From: Maricaulis sp965242785
Lineage (GTDB): Bacteria; Pseudomonadota; Alphaproteobacteria; Caulobacterales; Maricaulaceae
Assembly (NCBI GenBank): GCA_965242785.1
Contig: CBDETA010000003.1
Span: 186,001 to 250,000 of the forward strand
DNA: 64,000 nt
Direction of reading: 5' to 3'
Part shown: positions 44,378-55,001 of the stretch, piece after piece
Position numbering within the stretch: the stretch's first letter is position 1
How the letters are laid out: every line of letters begins with the position of its first letter
The notes under the pieces: model-generated
Told to the model about the DNA's origin: nothing
The model's database searches: none
The model's input: the letters and a program-made list of their open reading frames with translations, nothing else
Translations under genes and position numbers: made by a program

Positions 44378-44880
44378 TGTCTGTGCTCTTGGGCGAGTCG
44401 GGCGCGATCCTGGTCCTGGCAGCCGGCGGGCTGGTGGTGATGGATGGCTGGTTGTGGCTGCGGGCCCGCTGGCTGGGATTGCCGATTCTGGATTATGGGC
44501 GCGTCGGGCTGTGGATGGAGGGTTGGCCGCGCGGGATGTGGCGGCTGCCGCCCGAGGCTGGACCCGTGAGGGCGGGGCACCGGCTCGCCGGCTGGGCGCT
44601 GCATGGGATGACGGCGGTTGTGTTTGCGGCGCTCTTCCTGTCGTGGACCGGGCCGGCCTGGCTGGAGACGCCCGCGCTGTGGCCGGCATTGCTCTTTGGC
44701 GCGGTGACGGTGCTGGTGCCCTTTCTCACGCTGATGCCGGGGCTGGGCTCGGGATGGGCCGGACACCGCCTGCCGCGGCCCTGGCGGGCGCGCAAGCACA
44801 GCCTGGTGACACACCTGGCCTTCGGGGTGGGGCTCTTTACTGGTGGCTGGGGACTGAAGGCCATCGAGGCATTCCGGTGA
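44374..44880 (+). CDS. DUF2938 family membrane protein
   Basis: 168 residues with four predicted membrane helices. DUF2938 features are present: MDGWLWLRARWLGLPILDYGRVGLWMEGWPRGMW at about 22-55, HRLAGWALHGMTAVVFAALF, and LLFGAVTVLVPFLTLMPGLGSGWAG. The family has no established function. It starts at ATG 44374 (ATGATG) overlapping the methyltransferase stop, and so belongs to the MerR-controlled operon. Confidence 0.82.
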   Translation: MMSVLLGESGAILVLAAGGLVVMDGWLWLRARWLGLPILDYGRVGLWMEGWPRGMWRLPPEAGPVRAGHRLAGWALHGMTAVVFAALFLSWTGPAWLETPALWPALLFGAVTVLVPFLTLMPGLGSGWAGHRLPRPWRARKHSLVTHLAFGVGLFTGGWGLKAIEAFR

Positions 44881-44992
44881 CGCCTATGGCCCGTCATAGC
44901 CTTCCCTCATGAGGGGAAAGCTTGTTATAGAATTCCCCAATACCCATGCAAAAAGTAATTGATTGGACGTATGGCATTGGGCGGTTCACCCT

Positions 44993-45032
44993 GCTCCCAT
45001 CCTGAAACCACACCTTAGAAAAGGATGGGAGC
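44993..45032 (+). promoter_or_regulatory. hairpin occluding the katG ribosome-binding site
   Basis: GCTCCCATCC (44993-45002) and GGATGGGAGC (45023-45032) form a perfect 10-bp stem with a 20-base loop. The right arm contains GGGAG, the ribosome-binding site 5 bases before the katG ATG at 45037, so the folded RNA would hide it. Confidence 0.65.
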
Positions 45033-45036
45033 AAAA

Positions 45037-47193
<2,157 letters not shown>

Positions 47194-47219
47194 TCAGGCG
47201 GACTGACGTCTCGGAATGG

Positions 47220-47250
47220 AAGGGCGGTCTTTGGGCCGCCCTTTCTTTTT
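47220..47250 (+). terminator. Rho-independent terminator after katG
   Basis: AAGGGCGG / CCGCCCTT stem with an 8-base loop, followed by TCTTTTT, 26 bases after the katG stop. Confidence 0.85.
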
Positions 47251-47271
47251 GGAGGGGCGTCTGCTGCGTCC

Positions 47272-48444
47272 CTATTGCGTGTGGTCGCTGATCTCGCACA
47301 TCAGGTCTTCCAGGCCGATGGCCTCGACCTGGTCGGTCAGCGGGTAGCGGTCCGTTCCGCCGTGCACGAAGAAGGACCGGGAGGGTTGCAGGTCTTCACA
47401 GGCGTTGCGGAAGCCGCGTGAGAGCTTGGGGGCGGTTGTGCGCTTGATCTCGATGGCCCAGAGCGCGCCCTTCAGCTCGATGACCAGATCAATCTCGGCG
47501 CCGGCAGAGGTGCGATAGAAGCCGATCTGGTGATCGCCCAGTCGGCCGGCGGCAATCAGGTTTTCGATGACAAAACCCTCCCAGCTGCCGCCCGCCACCG
47601 GATGTCCGAGCAAGGCTTCCTGGTCGGCCAGTCCCAGCAGGGCATGGCAGATCCCGCTGTCGCGCACATAGATCCGGGGCGATTTCACCAGACGTTTCTT
47701 GGTGTTGGCATGCCAAGGCGTCAGGCGGCGCACCAGCAGGAGGTCGATCATCAGGTCGCGGTAGCTGGCCACTGTCTTGGCATCCACGCCGAGGGATCGG
47801 GCGATGTCGGCCGCATTGAACAGCCCACCCTGCTGATGCGCCAGCATGGTCCAGAAACGTCGTAGGGTAGCGGCCGGAATGCGCGGGCCGAGCTGGGGAA
47901 TGTCCCGTTCCAGATAGGTGGTGATGAAATCATCCCGCCACTGCCGGCTTGCGCGGTCGGACCGGGCCAGCAGGCTGCGCGGGAATCCGCCTCGGCTCCA
48001 CAAGGTCTCGCGCGCCATTTCAGCGCCGCGCTCGCTGGCGAGGACAGGGGGCATTTCCTTGTATGCGACTCGGCCGGCGAGAGACTCGGAAGACTGGTTC
48101 ATCAACTCCATGGAGGCCGATCCGAGCAGAAGATAGCGGCCTTCGCCCTTGCCATCGCGCCGGGCCTGATCGATCAGGCCGCGCAGCGTTCGGAATAGCT
48201 CTGGCAGGCGGTGCACTTCATCCAGGATGACCAATCTGTCGAGATGCTGAGACAGATACAGTTCGGCGTCAGAAAGTCTGGCAAGATCGGACGGGCGTTC
48301 GAGGTCCAGATAGATCGCGTCATGCGTTTCCAGCAGCTCATGCGCCAGCGTGGTCTTGCCGACCTGGCGCGGCCCGAGCAGGGCTACCGCGGCGTTTTCG
48401 GCGAGCGATTGAGTGATCTCCGCGAGAATTTGGCGTTCTATCAT
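47272..48444 (-). CDS. AAA-type ATPase with C-terminal DUF4143/nuclease-like domain
   Basis: 390 residues. The Walker A motif is GPRQVGKTTL (about 24-33) and the Walker B region is LVILDEVHRLPELF (about 70-83). The C-terminal half (about 200-370) is DUF4143-like and contains AGAEIDLVIELKGALWAIEIK, a D-(x)n-E-x-K signature of a PD-(D/E)XK nuclease-like fold. Such proteins are widespread in bacteria with unknown roles, sometimes linked to mobile or defence contexts. It faces the MarR gene. Confidence 0.9.
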   Translation of the reverse strand: MIERQILAEITQSLAENAAVALLGPRQVGKTTLAHELLETHDAIYLDLERPSDLARLSDAELYLSQHLDRLVILDEVHRLPELFRTLRGLIDQARRDGKGEGRYLLLGSASMELMNQSSESLAGRVAYKEMPPVLASERGAEMARETLWSRGGFPRSLLARSDRASRQWRDDFITTYLERDIPQLGPRIPAATLRRFWTMLAHQQGGLFNAADIARSLGVDAKTVASYRDLMIDLLLVRRLTPWHANTKKRLVKSPRIYVRDSGICHALLGLADQEALLGHPVAGGSWEGFVIENLIAAGRLGDHQIGFYRTSAGAEIDLVIELKGALWAIEIKRTTAPKLSRGFRNACEDLQPSRSFFVHGGTDRYPLTDQVEAIGLEDLMCEISDHTQ

Positions 48445-48578
48445 CCTTGCAATTGTGGAATGTAGTTCCAGAAATGCAAGGAAAAGGATTGGGCTGAAGC
48501 TGGATGTGCGAGTGGAAAGCGGACGTCGCGGTCAAGTCGCTGGTTTCAGGACTTGTTCTTCTACAGGCATTCCCATAG

Positions 48579-48598
48579 CATCATATATATCATCATAT
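48579..48598. promoter_or_regulatory. CATCATAT direct repeats at the marR start
   Basis: CATCATAT occurs at 48579-48586 and 48591-48598, separated by ATAT, immediately upstream of the MarR start. It may be the regulator's own site. Confidence 0.35.
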
Positions 48599-48608
48599 GG
48601 AGCTCGCC

Positions 48609-49100
48609 ATGCCGCCTGATTTCCTCCAATCCATGGGTGCCATAGCGCTGGGGAGCCGGCTCAAGCGGGCAGGGGTGGCGATGCAGGCGGCGTCGCAGGC
48701 CTGGCTGGATGCACAGGGCTTCCCGGTTCCCGCCACGCACATGCCCTTGCTGGCGGCGCTGCATCAGCGCGGGCCTCTGGCGATCGGTGTGCTGGCGCAG
48801 ATGATGGGGATTGCCCAGCCCGGGGTGACGCGGATGTCGGCCCAGCTGGAAGCGGGGGGCTGGGTGTCGTCCAGCTCGGATGGCGCGGACCGGCGGGTGA
48901 GGCAGCTGCAACTGACCGAGGCCGGTCAGGCGCTGGCCGACAAGGCGAGCGTCTCGCTGTGGCCCCGGATCGGACGTGTCGTCGAGACCGTGTGCGCCGG
49001 GCTGGAGGGTGATTTTCTCGAGCAGATGACCGGGCTGGAGCAGCAATTGGAGGCCGGGCGGATGGCCGAGCTGTTCCGCGAGGCGGAGGGCGAGGCATGA
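48609..49100 (+). CDS. MarR family transcriptional regulator
   Basis: 163 residues with the MarR winged helix: LAQMMGIAQPGVTRMSAQLEAGGWV (HTH, about 64-88) and the DGADRRVRQLQLTEAGQAL wing. ATG 48609 was chosen because GGAG lies about 8 bases upstream; ATG 48597 gives four more residues. Its stop overlaps the acetyltransferase start (ATGA), making an operon, so the acetyltransferase is a likely regulated target along with the gene itself. Confidence 0.9.
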   Translation: MPPDFLQSMGAIALGSRLKRAGVAMQAASQAWLDAQGFPVPATHMPLLAALHQRGPLAIGVLAQMMGIAQPGVTRMSAQLEAGGWVSSSSDGADRRVRQLQLTEAGQALADKASVSLWPRIGRVVETVCAGLEGDFLEQMTGLEQQLEAGRMAELFREAEGEA

Positions 49101-49783
49101 CGGACCGGCTCGATCGCCCCGTCTGGCAATCCCTGACAGGCCCGCTGGCGCACCTGGCGTGCGGCGACGACCAAGCCCGGCGCTTTCTGCCCGATGTGAA
49201 CATGTTCGCCTCGGGACCGGATGACAGCATCGCCTCTCAGGCAGCGGTTGCGGCGCTCTTCGAGCCAGCGGAGCAATTCTACATGCTGCAAGGGCCCGCA
49301 ATCCCGGCGATGGCCGGAACCCGTGTGGTCAAGGCAGCCATGGGGGTGCAGATGGTGTTCGACACTCAGGCGCTGGCGGCTGTCGAGGCCGTGGATATCG
49401 TGCCGCTGACATCCGCGGATGCCGCAGACATGCTGGCCCTGGTCACGCTGACCCAGCCCGGCCCCTTCCTGGCGCGCACGCATGAGATGAGCCAGTTCTT
49501 CGGGATCCGGCACGAAGGCCAACTGGTCGCCATGGCTGGGGAGCGAATGCGGTTTGAGGGGTATTCGGAACTGTCCGGCGTATGCACGCATCCCGATTTC
49601 CAGGGCCGTGGCCTGGCGCGGCGTCTTTCGGTTCATGTCTGTAGGCAGATCCTGGCGCGCGGGGAGCGGCCCTTCCTGCACGCCTGGGCCAGCAATGCCG
49701 GGGCGATCCGGCTTTACGAGAGCCTTGGCTTTGTCTGGCGCCGTGATGTGCACGCCGCCATCCTGGAACGGCTGGAAGACTGA
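49097..49783 (+). CDS. GNAT family N-acetyltransferase (FR47-like)
   Basis: 228 residues. The C-terminal GNAT core has the acetyl-CoA loop GVCTHPDFQGRGLARRL (about 156-172) and NAGAIRLYESLGF (about 203-215), typical of FR47-type enzymes. The N-terminal half is the usual variable substrate region. The substrate is unknown. It is translationally coupled to the MarR regulator, which suggests a drug- or metabolite-acetylating role. Confidence 0.9.
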   Translation: MTDRLDRPVWQSLTGPLAHLACGDDQARRFLPDVNMFASGPDDSIASQAAVAALFEPAEQFYMLQGPAIPAMAGTRVVKAAMGVQMVFDTQALAAVEAVDIVPLTSADAADMLALVTLTQPGPFLARTHEMSQFFGIRHEGQLVAMAGERMRFEGYSELSGVCTHPDFQGRGLARRLSVHVCRQILARGERPFLHAWASNAGAIRLYESLGFVWRRDVHAAILERLED

Positions 49784-49845
49784 AAACCGGACTGGCTGAG
49801 CCTCTGCCCTTGATCTAGAGAGACCGGCGAAAGGGAAGGCAGGCC

Positions 49846-50061
49846 ATGTCCGACACCGATAACGAGATCGAACGCATCGAAGCGCTGGAAGCGCATCTGG
49901 CGCATACCGAGAAGGAAATCGAGGACATGAATTCGGTGATCCTGGCCCAGCGCGAGGACATCACCCGCCTGACGCGCCGGCTGGACAAGCTGATGTCGCG
50001 GGTCGCCACGCTGGAAGATGCGGCGCCGGCCCCGGAAGCCCACAAGCCGCCGCACTACTGA
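49846..50061 (+). CDS. slyX: SlyX family coiled-coil protein
   Basis: 71 residues with a continuous heptad-like coiled coil (IERIEALEAHLAHTEKEIEDMN...LDKLMSRVATLED) and the C-terminal PPHY motif characteristic of SlyX. The role is unknown. AAGGGAAGG lies just upstream of ATG 49846. Confidence 0.88.
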   Translation: MSDTDNEIERIEALEAHLAHTEKEIEDMNSVILAQREDITRLTRRLDKLMSRVATLEDAAPAPEAHKPPHY

Positions 50062-50084
50062 CCTGACCGCATTGATCCGGCCGC

Positions 50085-50783
50085 TCAGCCGCGGGGCTGG
50101 GCCAGGCCGAGCGAGGGCATCTCCTCGTATGGATCGGTGGCATCTGAGCCCTGGTAGCGGCTGGAATTGACCTGCGGGTCGACGGGCCATTCCTGCAGCA
50201 CGTCATCTTCGGCCGGCCGCATCAGCCCGGCATCCCCTTTGGCGATCCAGGCCTCGACCTGGTCGGGCTCCAGGATCACGGGCATGCGGTCATGGACGGG
50301 TTCCATCGTGGCATTGGCCGGGCAGGTGAGCACCACGGTGGAGGTGGTGTGTTCGCCGGACTCCGGATCGACATGTTCCTCGAACAGCGCTGCCAGGAAC
50401 ATCGGCTTGCCGTCGCGGCGGGTGAAATAGTGCGGCTTGCGCGCGCCCTTCGCGCCGGTCCATTCGTAAAACCCGCTGACCGGCACGATGCAGCGGCGCG
50501 TCTTGAAGGCGCTGCGGAAGAAGGGTTTCTCCGCCACGGTCTCCGAGCGCGCATTGAAGGCCGAGGGCAATTCGGCGAAGGTCTTCTTCCACCAGGCCGG
50601 AACCAGACCCCACCGGGCACGCGACAGCTTCACGCCTTCCGCCTCGCCGGGCAGCAGGACCCAGATCTCGCGCGTCGGGGCGATATTGTATTCCGGCTCG
50701 AAATTGGAGCTGCTCGGACCGAACATGGCGAAATAGCCATGCAGTTCCGCCCAGGTCCAGAGCTGTGTGAAACGTCCGCACAT
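50085..50783 (-). CDS. SOS response-associated peptidase (SRAP, YedK/HMCES)
   Basis: 232 residues of the SRAP family that crosslinks to abasic sites in single-stranded DNA through its N-terminal Cys. The start MCGRFTQ supplies Cys2; later family residues are visible in NIAPTREIWVL, NARSE, CIVPVSGFYEW (with Glu) and VHDRMPVIL (with His). It is convergent with slyX and downstream of the AraC gene. No LexA box was found. Confidence 0.94.
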   Translation of the reverse strand: MCGRFTQLWTWAELHGYFAMFGPSSSNFEPEYNIAPTREIWVLLPGEAEGVKLSRARWGLVPAWWKKTFAELPSAFNARSETVAEKPFFRSAFKTRRCIVPVSGFYEWTGAKGARKPHYFTRRDGKPMFLAALFEEHVDPESGEHTTSTVVLTCPANATMEPVHDRMPVILEPDQVEAWIAKGDAGLMRPAEDDVLQEWPVDPQVNSSRYQGSDATDPYEEMPSLGLAQPRG

Positions 50784-50850
50784 GGATCAAGCCTGCTCTG
50801 TCTCCGTTCGATCTTCCGGGGCGCAGTGTCACGGGGCTAGGCGCGGCTGT

Positions 50851-51699
50851 CTACTCCAGCGGCAGGTAGATATCAGTCCGCAGGTCCGGTTCCGGCCGGC
50901 TTTCCGGGTCATCGACATAATTGACGTAGAGCGGCCGGTCCGCGATCCGGTCGCCGGAATGGATGATTTGGGCATAGAGCCGGTCGATGCTCTCGTGCAG
51001 GACGTCATAGCTGCCGATGTGTCGCAGACGCGCACAGCGGCCACCCGCCACGTCGAGCACGGAAACCTCGCCACCGGGGGCAAAGGTGTCGCCGACATCA
51101 ATGGCGCAATCGAACACCAGATCGGCCTCATTTGCGAAGCGGGGGTCTTGATGCCAGACGCCCCAGATGCCGCGCAGCATATCCAGGCCGATGCGGCTGA
51201 ACACCGCTGCGAACAAGCGTTCATAGACCTGGTTCAACTCGGCATAGGCGCCGACATTGCGGATCGCCATGAGGCGCAGCGGCTGGGTCGAGACGATCTC
51301 GACCGGCATGGGTGTGTGTTCCGGGCGGCCCGGCCTGAGGAGCTGGTCCAACAGGCCCTGATCGCGACGCAACTGGGTCGAGGTGGATCCGGTTGCGGAC
51401 TTCATGGCGCGGGCAAAGGCTTGCGAGCTGGAATAGCCGGAAGCACCGGCCGCCCGGGTCACGGTCACCGCCTCGTCCTGTAGCGCCGGCACTGTATGCG
51501 CCAGGCGCACCCGGCGCAGGGTGTCGGCCGGGGTCTCGCCGGTCATGATCCGGTAGATGCGGTGGAAGTGGAAGGGCGAGAGCGCAGCGATGCCGGCCAG
51601 TTCGGCCAGATCGGGCAGGTGTTCGGGGTCGCAGGTTTCCAGATGGGACAGGACCCGGTCGATACGGTCGGCGTAACTAGCGCGATTGTCGGACTTCAT
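50851..51699 (-). CDS. AraC family regulator with GyrI-like effector domain
   Basis: 282 residues. The N-terminal AraC DNA-binding domain (about 1-105) has two HTHs: AELAGIAALSPFHFHRIYRIMTG and AGASGYSSSQAFARAMKSATG. It is followed by a GyrI-like small-molecule-binding domain (about 125-282) that may sense a toxic or multidrug compound. I chose the start at 51699 because GGAGGA lies 6 bases upstream; an in-frame ATG at 51732 would put that site inside the gene. It lies 83 bases after the S33 hydrolase stop, on the same strand. Confidence 0.92.
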   Translation of the reverse strand: MKSDNRASYADRIDRVLSHLETCDPEHLPDLAELAGIAALSPFHFHRIYRIMTGETPADTLRRVRLAHTVPALQDEAVTVTRAAGASGYSSSQAFARAMKSATGSTSTQLRRDQGLLDQLLRPGRPEHTPMPVEIVSTQPLRLMAIRNVGAYAELNQVYERLFAAVFSRIGLDMLRGIWGVWHQDPRFANEADLVFDCAIDVGDTFAPGGEVSVLDVAGGRCARLRHIGSYDVLHESIDRLYAQIIHSGDRIADRPLYVNYVDDPESRPEPDLRTDIYLPLE

Positions 51700-51782
51700 C
51701 GGCATTCCTCCAGGCAGAAAGACTAGCCGCATCCGACGACAATCGCGCCCGCCATGCGTTCCCGATCTTGCGATTTTTGCGC

Positions 51783-53249
51783 CTAGAAGGGGAGTCGGGT
51801 GAAATCGGGCAGTTCGACCGTGATTTCCCGGTCCGTGATCGCCTCGTCGCGCATGAAGCGGTGCATGGCGTCGTGAACCTCGGGCGAGCTCATGAAGAGA
51901 TTGTGCCCGGCGTTGTGGACAGTGACCTGGGTGACATTCGACAGGCCGGCGACCGCGGCGGACTGGCCTTCCGGATAGGTGCGTCCGTCCAGCGTGCCCG
52001 TGAGCAGCAGAACCGGGGTGTTACCGGTCGGCGGCTGGCGGAACGCATCGCCCAGGTCGAACCCGTCCCAGGCGCCGCGGATCTGCGGCATGGGGAAGTT
52101 GAGATAGGCACCGACCAGCCCGTCGCGGGCCTGGCGCTGGAAGGTGGCCAGGTCGCTGTCGGAGATGCCGGACGCCAGATCCATGGCGGTGGGCATGGCG
52201 CGCAGGGTGATCGGCTCGCCCGGCGTGTGGAAGCGCTGGATCACGGAAGAGGCGATCTGGGCGCTGCCGCCATCCAACTCGGCATACATGGCCAGAAGCA
52301 GGGCGGCCCAGTGCGGGTCGGAAATGGCGCTGGAGGCGAGCTGCTGCATCGTGTGGCGCTGCAACAGGAAGGGCGAGGCGGACCCGTCCGCGGCCTGCAG
52401 GGAGATCATCACCGGCTCCGCCTCGAGCCGGGCGTGGACGCGGCGCATCAGGCCGGCGATGTCGGGATAGGCGGCGCGGGCGGCAGGCTGGGTGTCGACG
52501 GCGGCCTGGAGGCGGGCGAAATAGGCATCGGTGTGGGCGGGCATCTTCACCGTCTGGTCGAGCCCTTCGGCACTGGCGATGATCACCCGGTCGATCTCGC
52601 CGGGAATATCCTTGAGAGCCGCAAGGGCGAGATGGCTGCCATAGGAAATGCCCCACAGCGTCACTTGCTCGGCCCCCAGATGCGCCCGGAGGGCCGAAAT
52701 GTCGGCGACGCTTTCGCGCGTGGTATAGCCGCGCACATCCACCCCTTCGGCCTCCCAGAACACACCGCATTCCTCGACCGCCGCACGCGTGGCGTCGGCG
52801 AGCTCGGCATCGCTATAGGGCGTGTCCTCGGGTAGAAAGACGGATGAGGCGCAGGCGGGCAGGGCGGTCGCGTTGCCGGTGCCGCGCTGGTCGAAGGCGA
52901 TCACATCCCCATGCTGGCGCATGGCCATGAACAGGGGAAAGCGCTGGGCCCGGGCCGTGCCGCTGCCTGACCCGCCCGGACCGCCGGCGAGATAGATGAT
53001 GGGTGGGCCGGGATTGTCCGTGGTGGCGGGAAAACGGACATAGGCGATCTCGATCATGCGGCTGTCCGGATCGGACCGGTTCTCCGGCACCTCGACATGA
53101 CCCTGGAAGGCCTCGACGCTTTCACCGCTCTGGGCGGGGAAGGTAATGGCGTCCTCGAGGCTTGCCGTCGCCAAGGCCGGCGTGGCGAGGGCGAGGGCCA
53201 GCAGGCCGCCGGTCAGGGCGGTGGTGATGGAATGGCGTCGTGAAGTCAT
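51783..53249 (-). CDS. exported alpha/beta hydrolase (S33 proline iminopeptidase-like)
   Basis: 488 residues with an N-terminal signal peptide (ending ALA around residue 26). The oxyanion GGPGGSG loop, nucleophile elbow GISYGSHLA (Ser), LTGTLDGRTY (Asp) and HNAGHNLFM (His) complete a Ser-Asp-His triad. The C-terminal TAP-like domain makes it similar to tripeptidyl aminopeptidases. It is transcribed divergently from the LytTR membrane regulator, with a 151-base shared control region. The start at ATG 53249 precedes the leader. Confidence 0.9.
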   Translation of the reverse strand: MTSRRHSITTALTGGLLALALATPALATASLEDAITFPAQSGESVEAFQGHVEVPENRSDPDSRMIEIAYVRFPATTDNPGPPIIYLAGGPGGSGSGTARAQRFPLFMAMRQHGDVIAFDQRGTGNATALPACASSVFLPEDTPYSDAELADATRAAVEECGVFWEAEGVDVRGYTTRESVADISALRAHLGAEQVTLWGISYGSHLALAALKDIPGEIDRVIIASAEGLDQTVKMPAHTDAYFARLQAAVDTQPAARAAYPDIAGLMRRVHARLEAEPVMISLQAADGSASPFLLQRHTMQQLASSAISDPHWAALLLAMYAELDGGSAQIASSVIQRFHTPGEPITLRAMPTAMDLASGISDSDLATFQRQARDGLVGAYLNFPMPQIRGAWDGFDLGDAFRQPPTGNTPVLLLTGTLDGRTYPEGQSAAVAGLSNVTQVTVHNAGHNLFMSSPEVHDAMHRFMRDEAITDREITVELPDFTRLPF

Positions 53250-53311
53250 GAGTCTTGTCCTGTCATCCGGTGGGTGCCCCCGAGGCGTGGACCGAGACTG
53301 ATGCCTGTGCC

Positions 53312-53327
53312 CCCTGTCCGGACAGGG
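53312..53327. promoter_or_regulatory. perfect 16-bp palindrome between hydrolase and LytTR genes
   Basis: CCCTGTCCGGACAGGG, 74 bases before the LytTR ATG and 63 before the hydrolase ATG. The position and perfect symmetry suggest a dimer-binding operator. Confidence 0.55.
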
Positions 53328-53337
53328 CCCTTCGGTC

Positions 53338-53384
53338 AACGGCAGCGATGGACCGGCAAACGGCATCGGCGAACGGCGAACGGC
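53338..53384 (+). repeat. four AACGGC repeats just upstream of the LytTR gene
   Basis: AACGGC occurs at 53338, 53359, 53372 and 53379. The first two are 21 bases apart and share AACGGCAnCG. LytTR proteins bind paired direct repeats about two helical turns apart, so these may be sites for the encoded regulator. Confidence 0.5.
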
Positions 53385-53400
53385 GCGCTAGTCTGGCGGG

Positions 53401-54921
53401 ATGAAACGCCTTGCAAGTCTGATCCTGTGCCTGATCGCCCTTCTGCCCGCCGCGCCGGCGCTGTCGCAGCGTGTCCAACTGGTCGAGCGTGACGCGGTGC
53501 GGGTCTGCCCGGCCCGCGGCGAGACCGCGCCGCCGATCGATTTTGCGGCGCCGGGTTGCGAGATGATGCCTCTGTTCTCACTGGATCCGCAGGGACGTCA
53601 TCTTTGGGTCGAGGCCCGGCTGGTGCTGGATGCGGCCCAGCTGGCGGGGGATTATCCGCTGGGTCTGGTGGTGTCGGGCAAGGCGGCGTCGGAAGTCTGG
53701 ATCAATGGCCAGCCGGTCGGCGCCAATGGCCGGCCCGGTGCCGACCGGCGCAGCGAGCGCCCCGGGCAGATGGATGCGATCTTCTATGTACGCCGGGACC
53801 TGCTGCGTGAGGGTGAGAATACGGTGGTGCTGCACATGTCCGGCATGCACAGCCTGTTGACGCTGACGGCCCCCATGCACGCCATCCTGCTCGCGCCCTT
53901 TGGCGACCCGGTCCAGCGCATTGCGCTGGCCTATTGGCCCTCGCTGGTGACGCTGGGCTGTTTTGCGCTGGGTTTCCTGTTTTTCGGGGTGATGTCGCTG
54001 CGCGGTGAGGAGCGTGAGGCCTCGGCCATCCTGGCTCTGGCCTCGCTGTGTGCGGTGGGACAGCTGGCGGCAGAGGCGAGCCGCGGCCTGTTTGCCTATC
54101 CCTATTATGTCCACGATGTGCGGCTGATGCTGATTGCCGGTTTTGCCTTCGGGTTCGGCCTGTGCCTGAACGCCTATGTCCTGCTGAAGCTGTCCGGGCT
54201 GAGCTGGCGCGCGCGGCTCGTCCGTCTGGCGGGCGTGGCGGTCGTGATGGCCGTTGTGGTGGTCATGGCCGAAGGCTTTGACGGCAAGACCGGATTTGCG
54301 CTGCTGGCGGCGGCGCTGATGGCCTCGGCCTGGCTGGCGCTGTGGGGCTGGCAGGGCAAACGGGAGGCGTGGATCTATCTGGCCCTGATGCTGGGTTTCA
54401 TCCTGCTGATCCCGCTCTTCGGCAGCCGATTCCTGGATTTCTACTTCTATGTCGCCAGTGCCGGCGTGCTGATGTTCCTCTTCTACCGCCAGGCGCTGGC
54501 GCTGGTCCGCGAACGGCGCGAGCGGCGGGCCGAGACGCAGCGTGCCCGGCAGCTGGAGACCGCCCTGGTCGAGGCCCGCCAGCGCACGGCGCCCGCCCAG
54601 CTGCAGCTCGTCAGTGCCGGCCGTGTCGACTATGTGCAGACCGACCGCATCGTCCAGCTCAAGGGCGCGGGCGATTATGTCGAGGTGCATTTCGACGACC
54701 AGCGGGTCTCGCTCTACAATGGCACGCTGGCCGGGCTGGAGGATGAGCTGCCGGAGACCTTCCTGCGCGTGCACCGTTCCCACATCGTCAACACGGCCTT
54801 TGTCAGCGCGCTGGAGCGCGAGACCGGCGGAGCCGGACGGCTGGTCCTGTCCAATGGCACCGATGCGCCGGTCAGCCGCCGCATCATGCCGAAGGTTCGC
54901 ACGGCCCTGGCCGCCGGTTGA
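53401..54921 (+). CDS. membrane-bound LytTR transcription regulator with extracytoplasmic jelly-roll domain
   Basis: 506 residues. A signal peptide (1-22) is followed by a beta-rich extracytoplasmic domain (about 60-160) resembling a jelly-roll/galactose-binding fold (VWINGQPVG, YVRRDLLREGENTVVLHMSG). About seven membrane helices (170-365), of the 7TMR-DISM kind, are followed by a basic coiled-coil linker (365-400) and a LytTR DNA-binding domain (400-500; GAGDYVEVHFDD, FLRVHRSHIVNT). It should act as a one-component sensor that binds DNA at the membrane. It faces the S33 hydrolase; palindrome and AACGGC repeats lie between them. Confidence 0.9.
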   Translation: MKRLASLILCLIALLPAAPALSQRVQLVERDAVRVCPARGETAPPIDFAAPGCEMMPLFSLDPQGRHLWVEARLVLDAAQLAGDYPLGLVVSGKAASEVWINGQPVGANGRPGADRRSERPGQMDAIFYVRRDLLREGENTVVLHMSGMHSLLTLTAPMHAILLAPFGDPVQRIALAYWPSLVTLGCFALGFLFFGVMSLRGEEREASAILALASLCAVGQLAAEASRGLFAYPYYVHDVRLMLIAGFAFGFGLCLNAYVLLKLSGLSWRARLVRLAGVAVVMAVVVVMAEGFDGKTGFALLAAALMASAWLALWGWQGKREAWIYLALMLGFILLIPLFGSRFLDFYFYVASAGVLMFLFYRQALALVRERRERRAETQRARQLETALVEARQRTAPAQLQLVSAGRVDYVQTDRIVQLKGAGDYVEVHFDDQRVSLYNGTLAGLEDELPETFLRVHRSHIVNTAFVSALERETGGAGRLVLSNGTDAPVSRRIMPKVRTALAAG

Positions 54922-55001
54922 AGCCGGACCGGTTGGCGGCGGTCGCCGCTGCGGCTAGGTTCGGCGCGAACAGGCGAGGGCCCACACGGATGGGGGACAG
55001 G

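Noticed and set aside
44881..44992. OxyR-type site before katG
   Set aside because: I looked for ATAG-N7-CTAT repeats and found only one weak ATAG at 44927. No convincing site or promoter boxes could be placed.
47194..48608. Mobile element or genomic island boundary around the ATPase gene
   Set aside because: No terminal repeats, integrase, transposase or tRNA are visible, and base composition looks like that of its neighbours.
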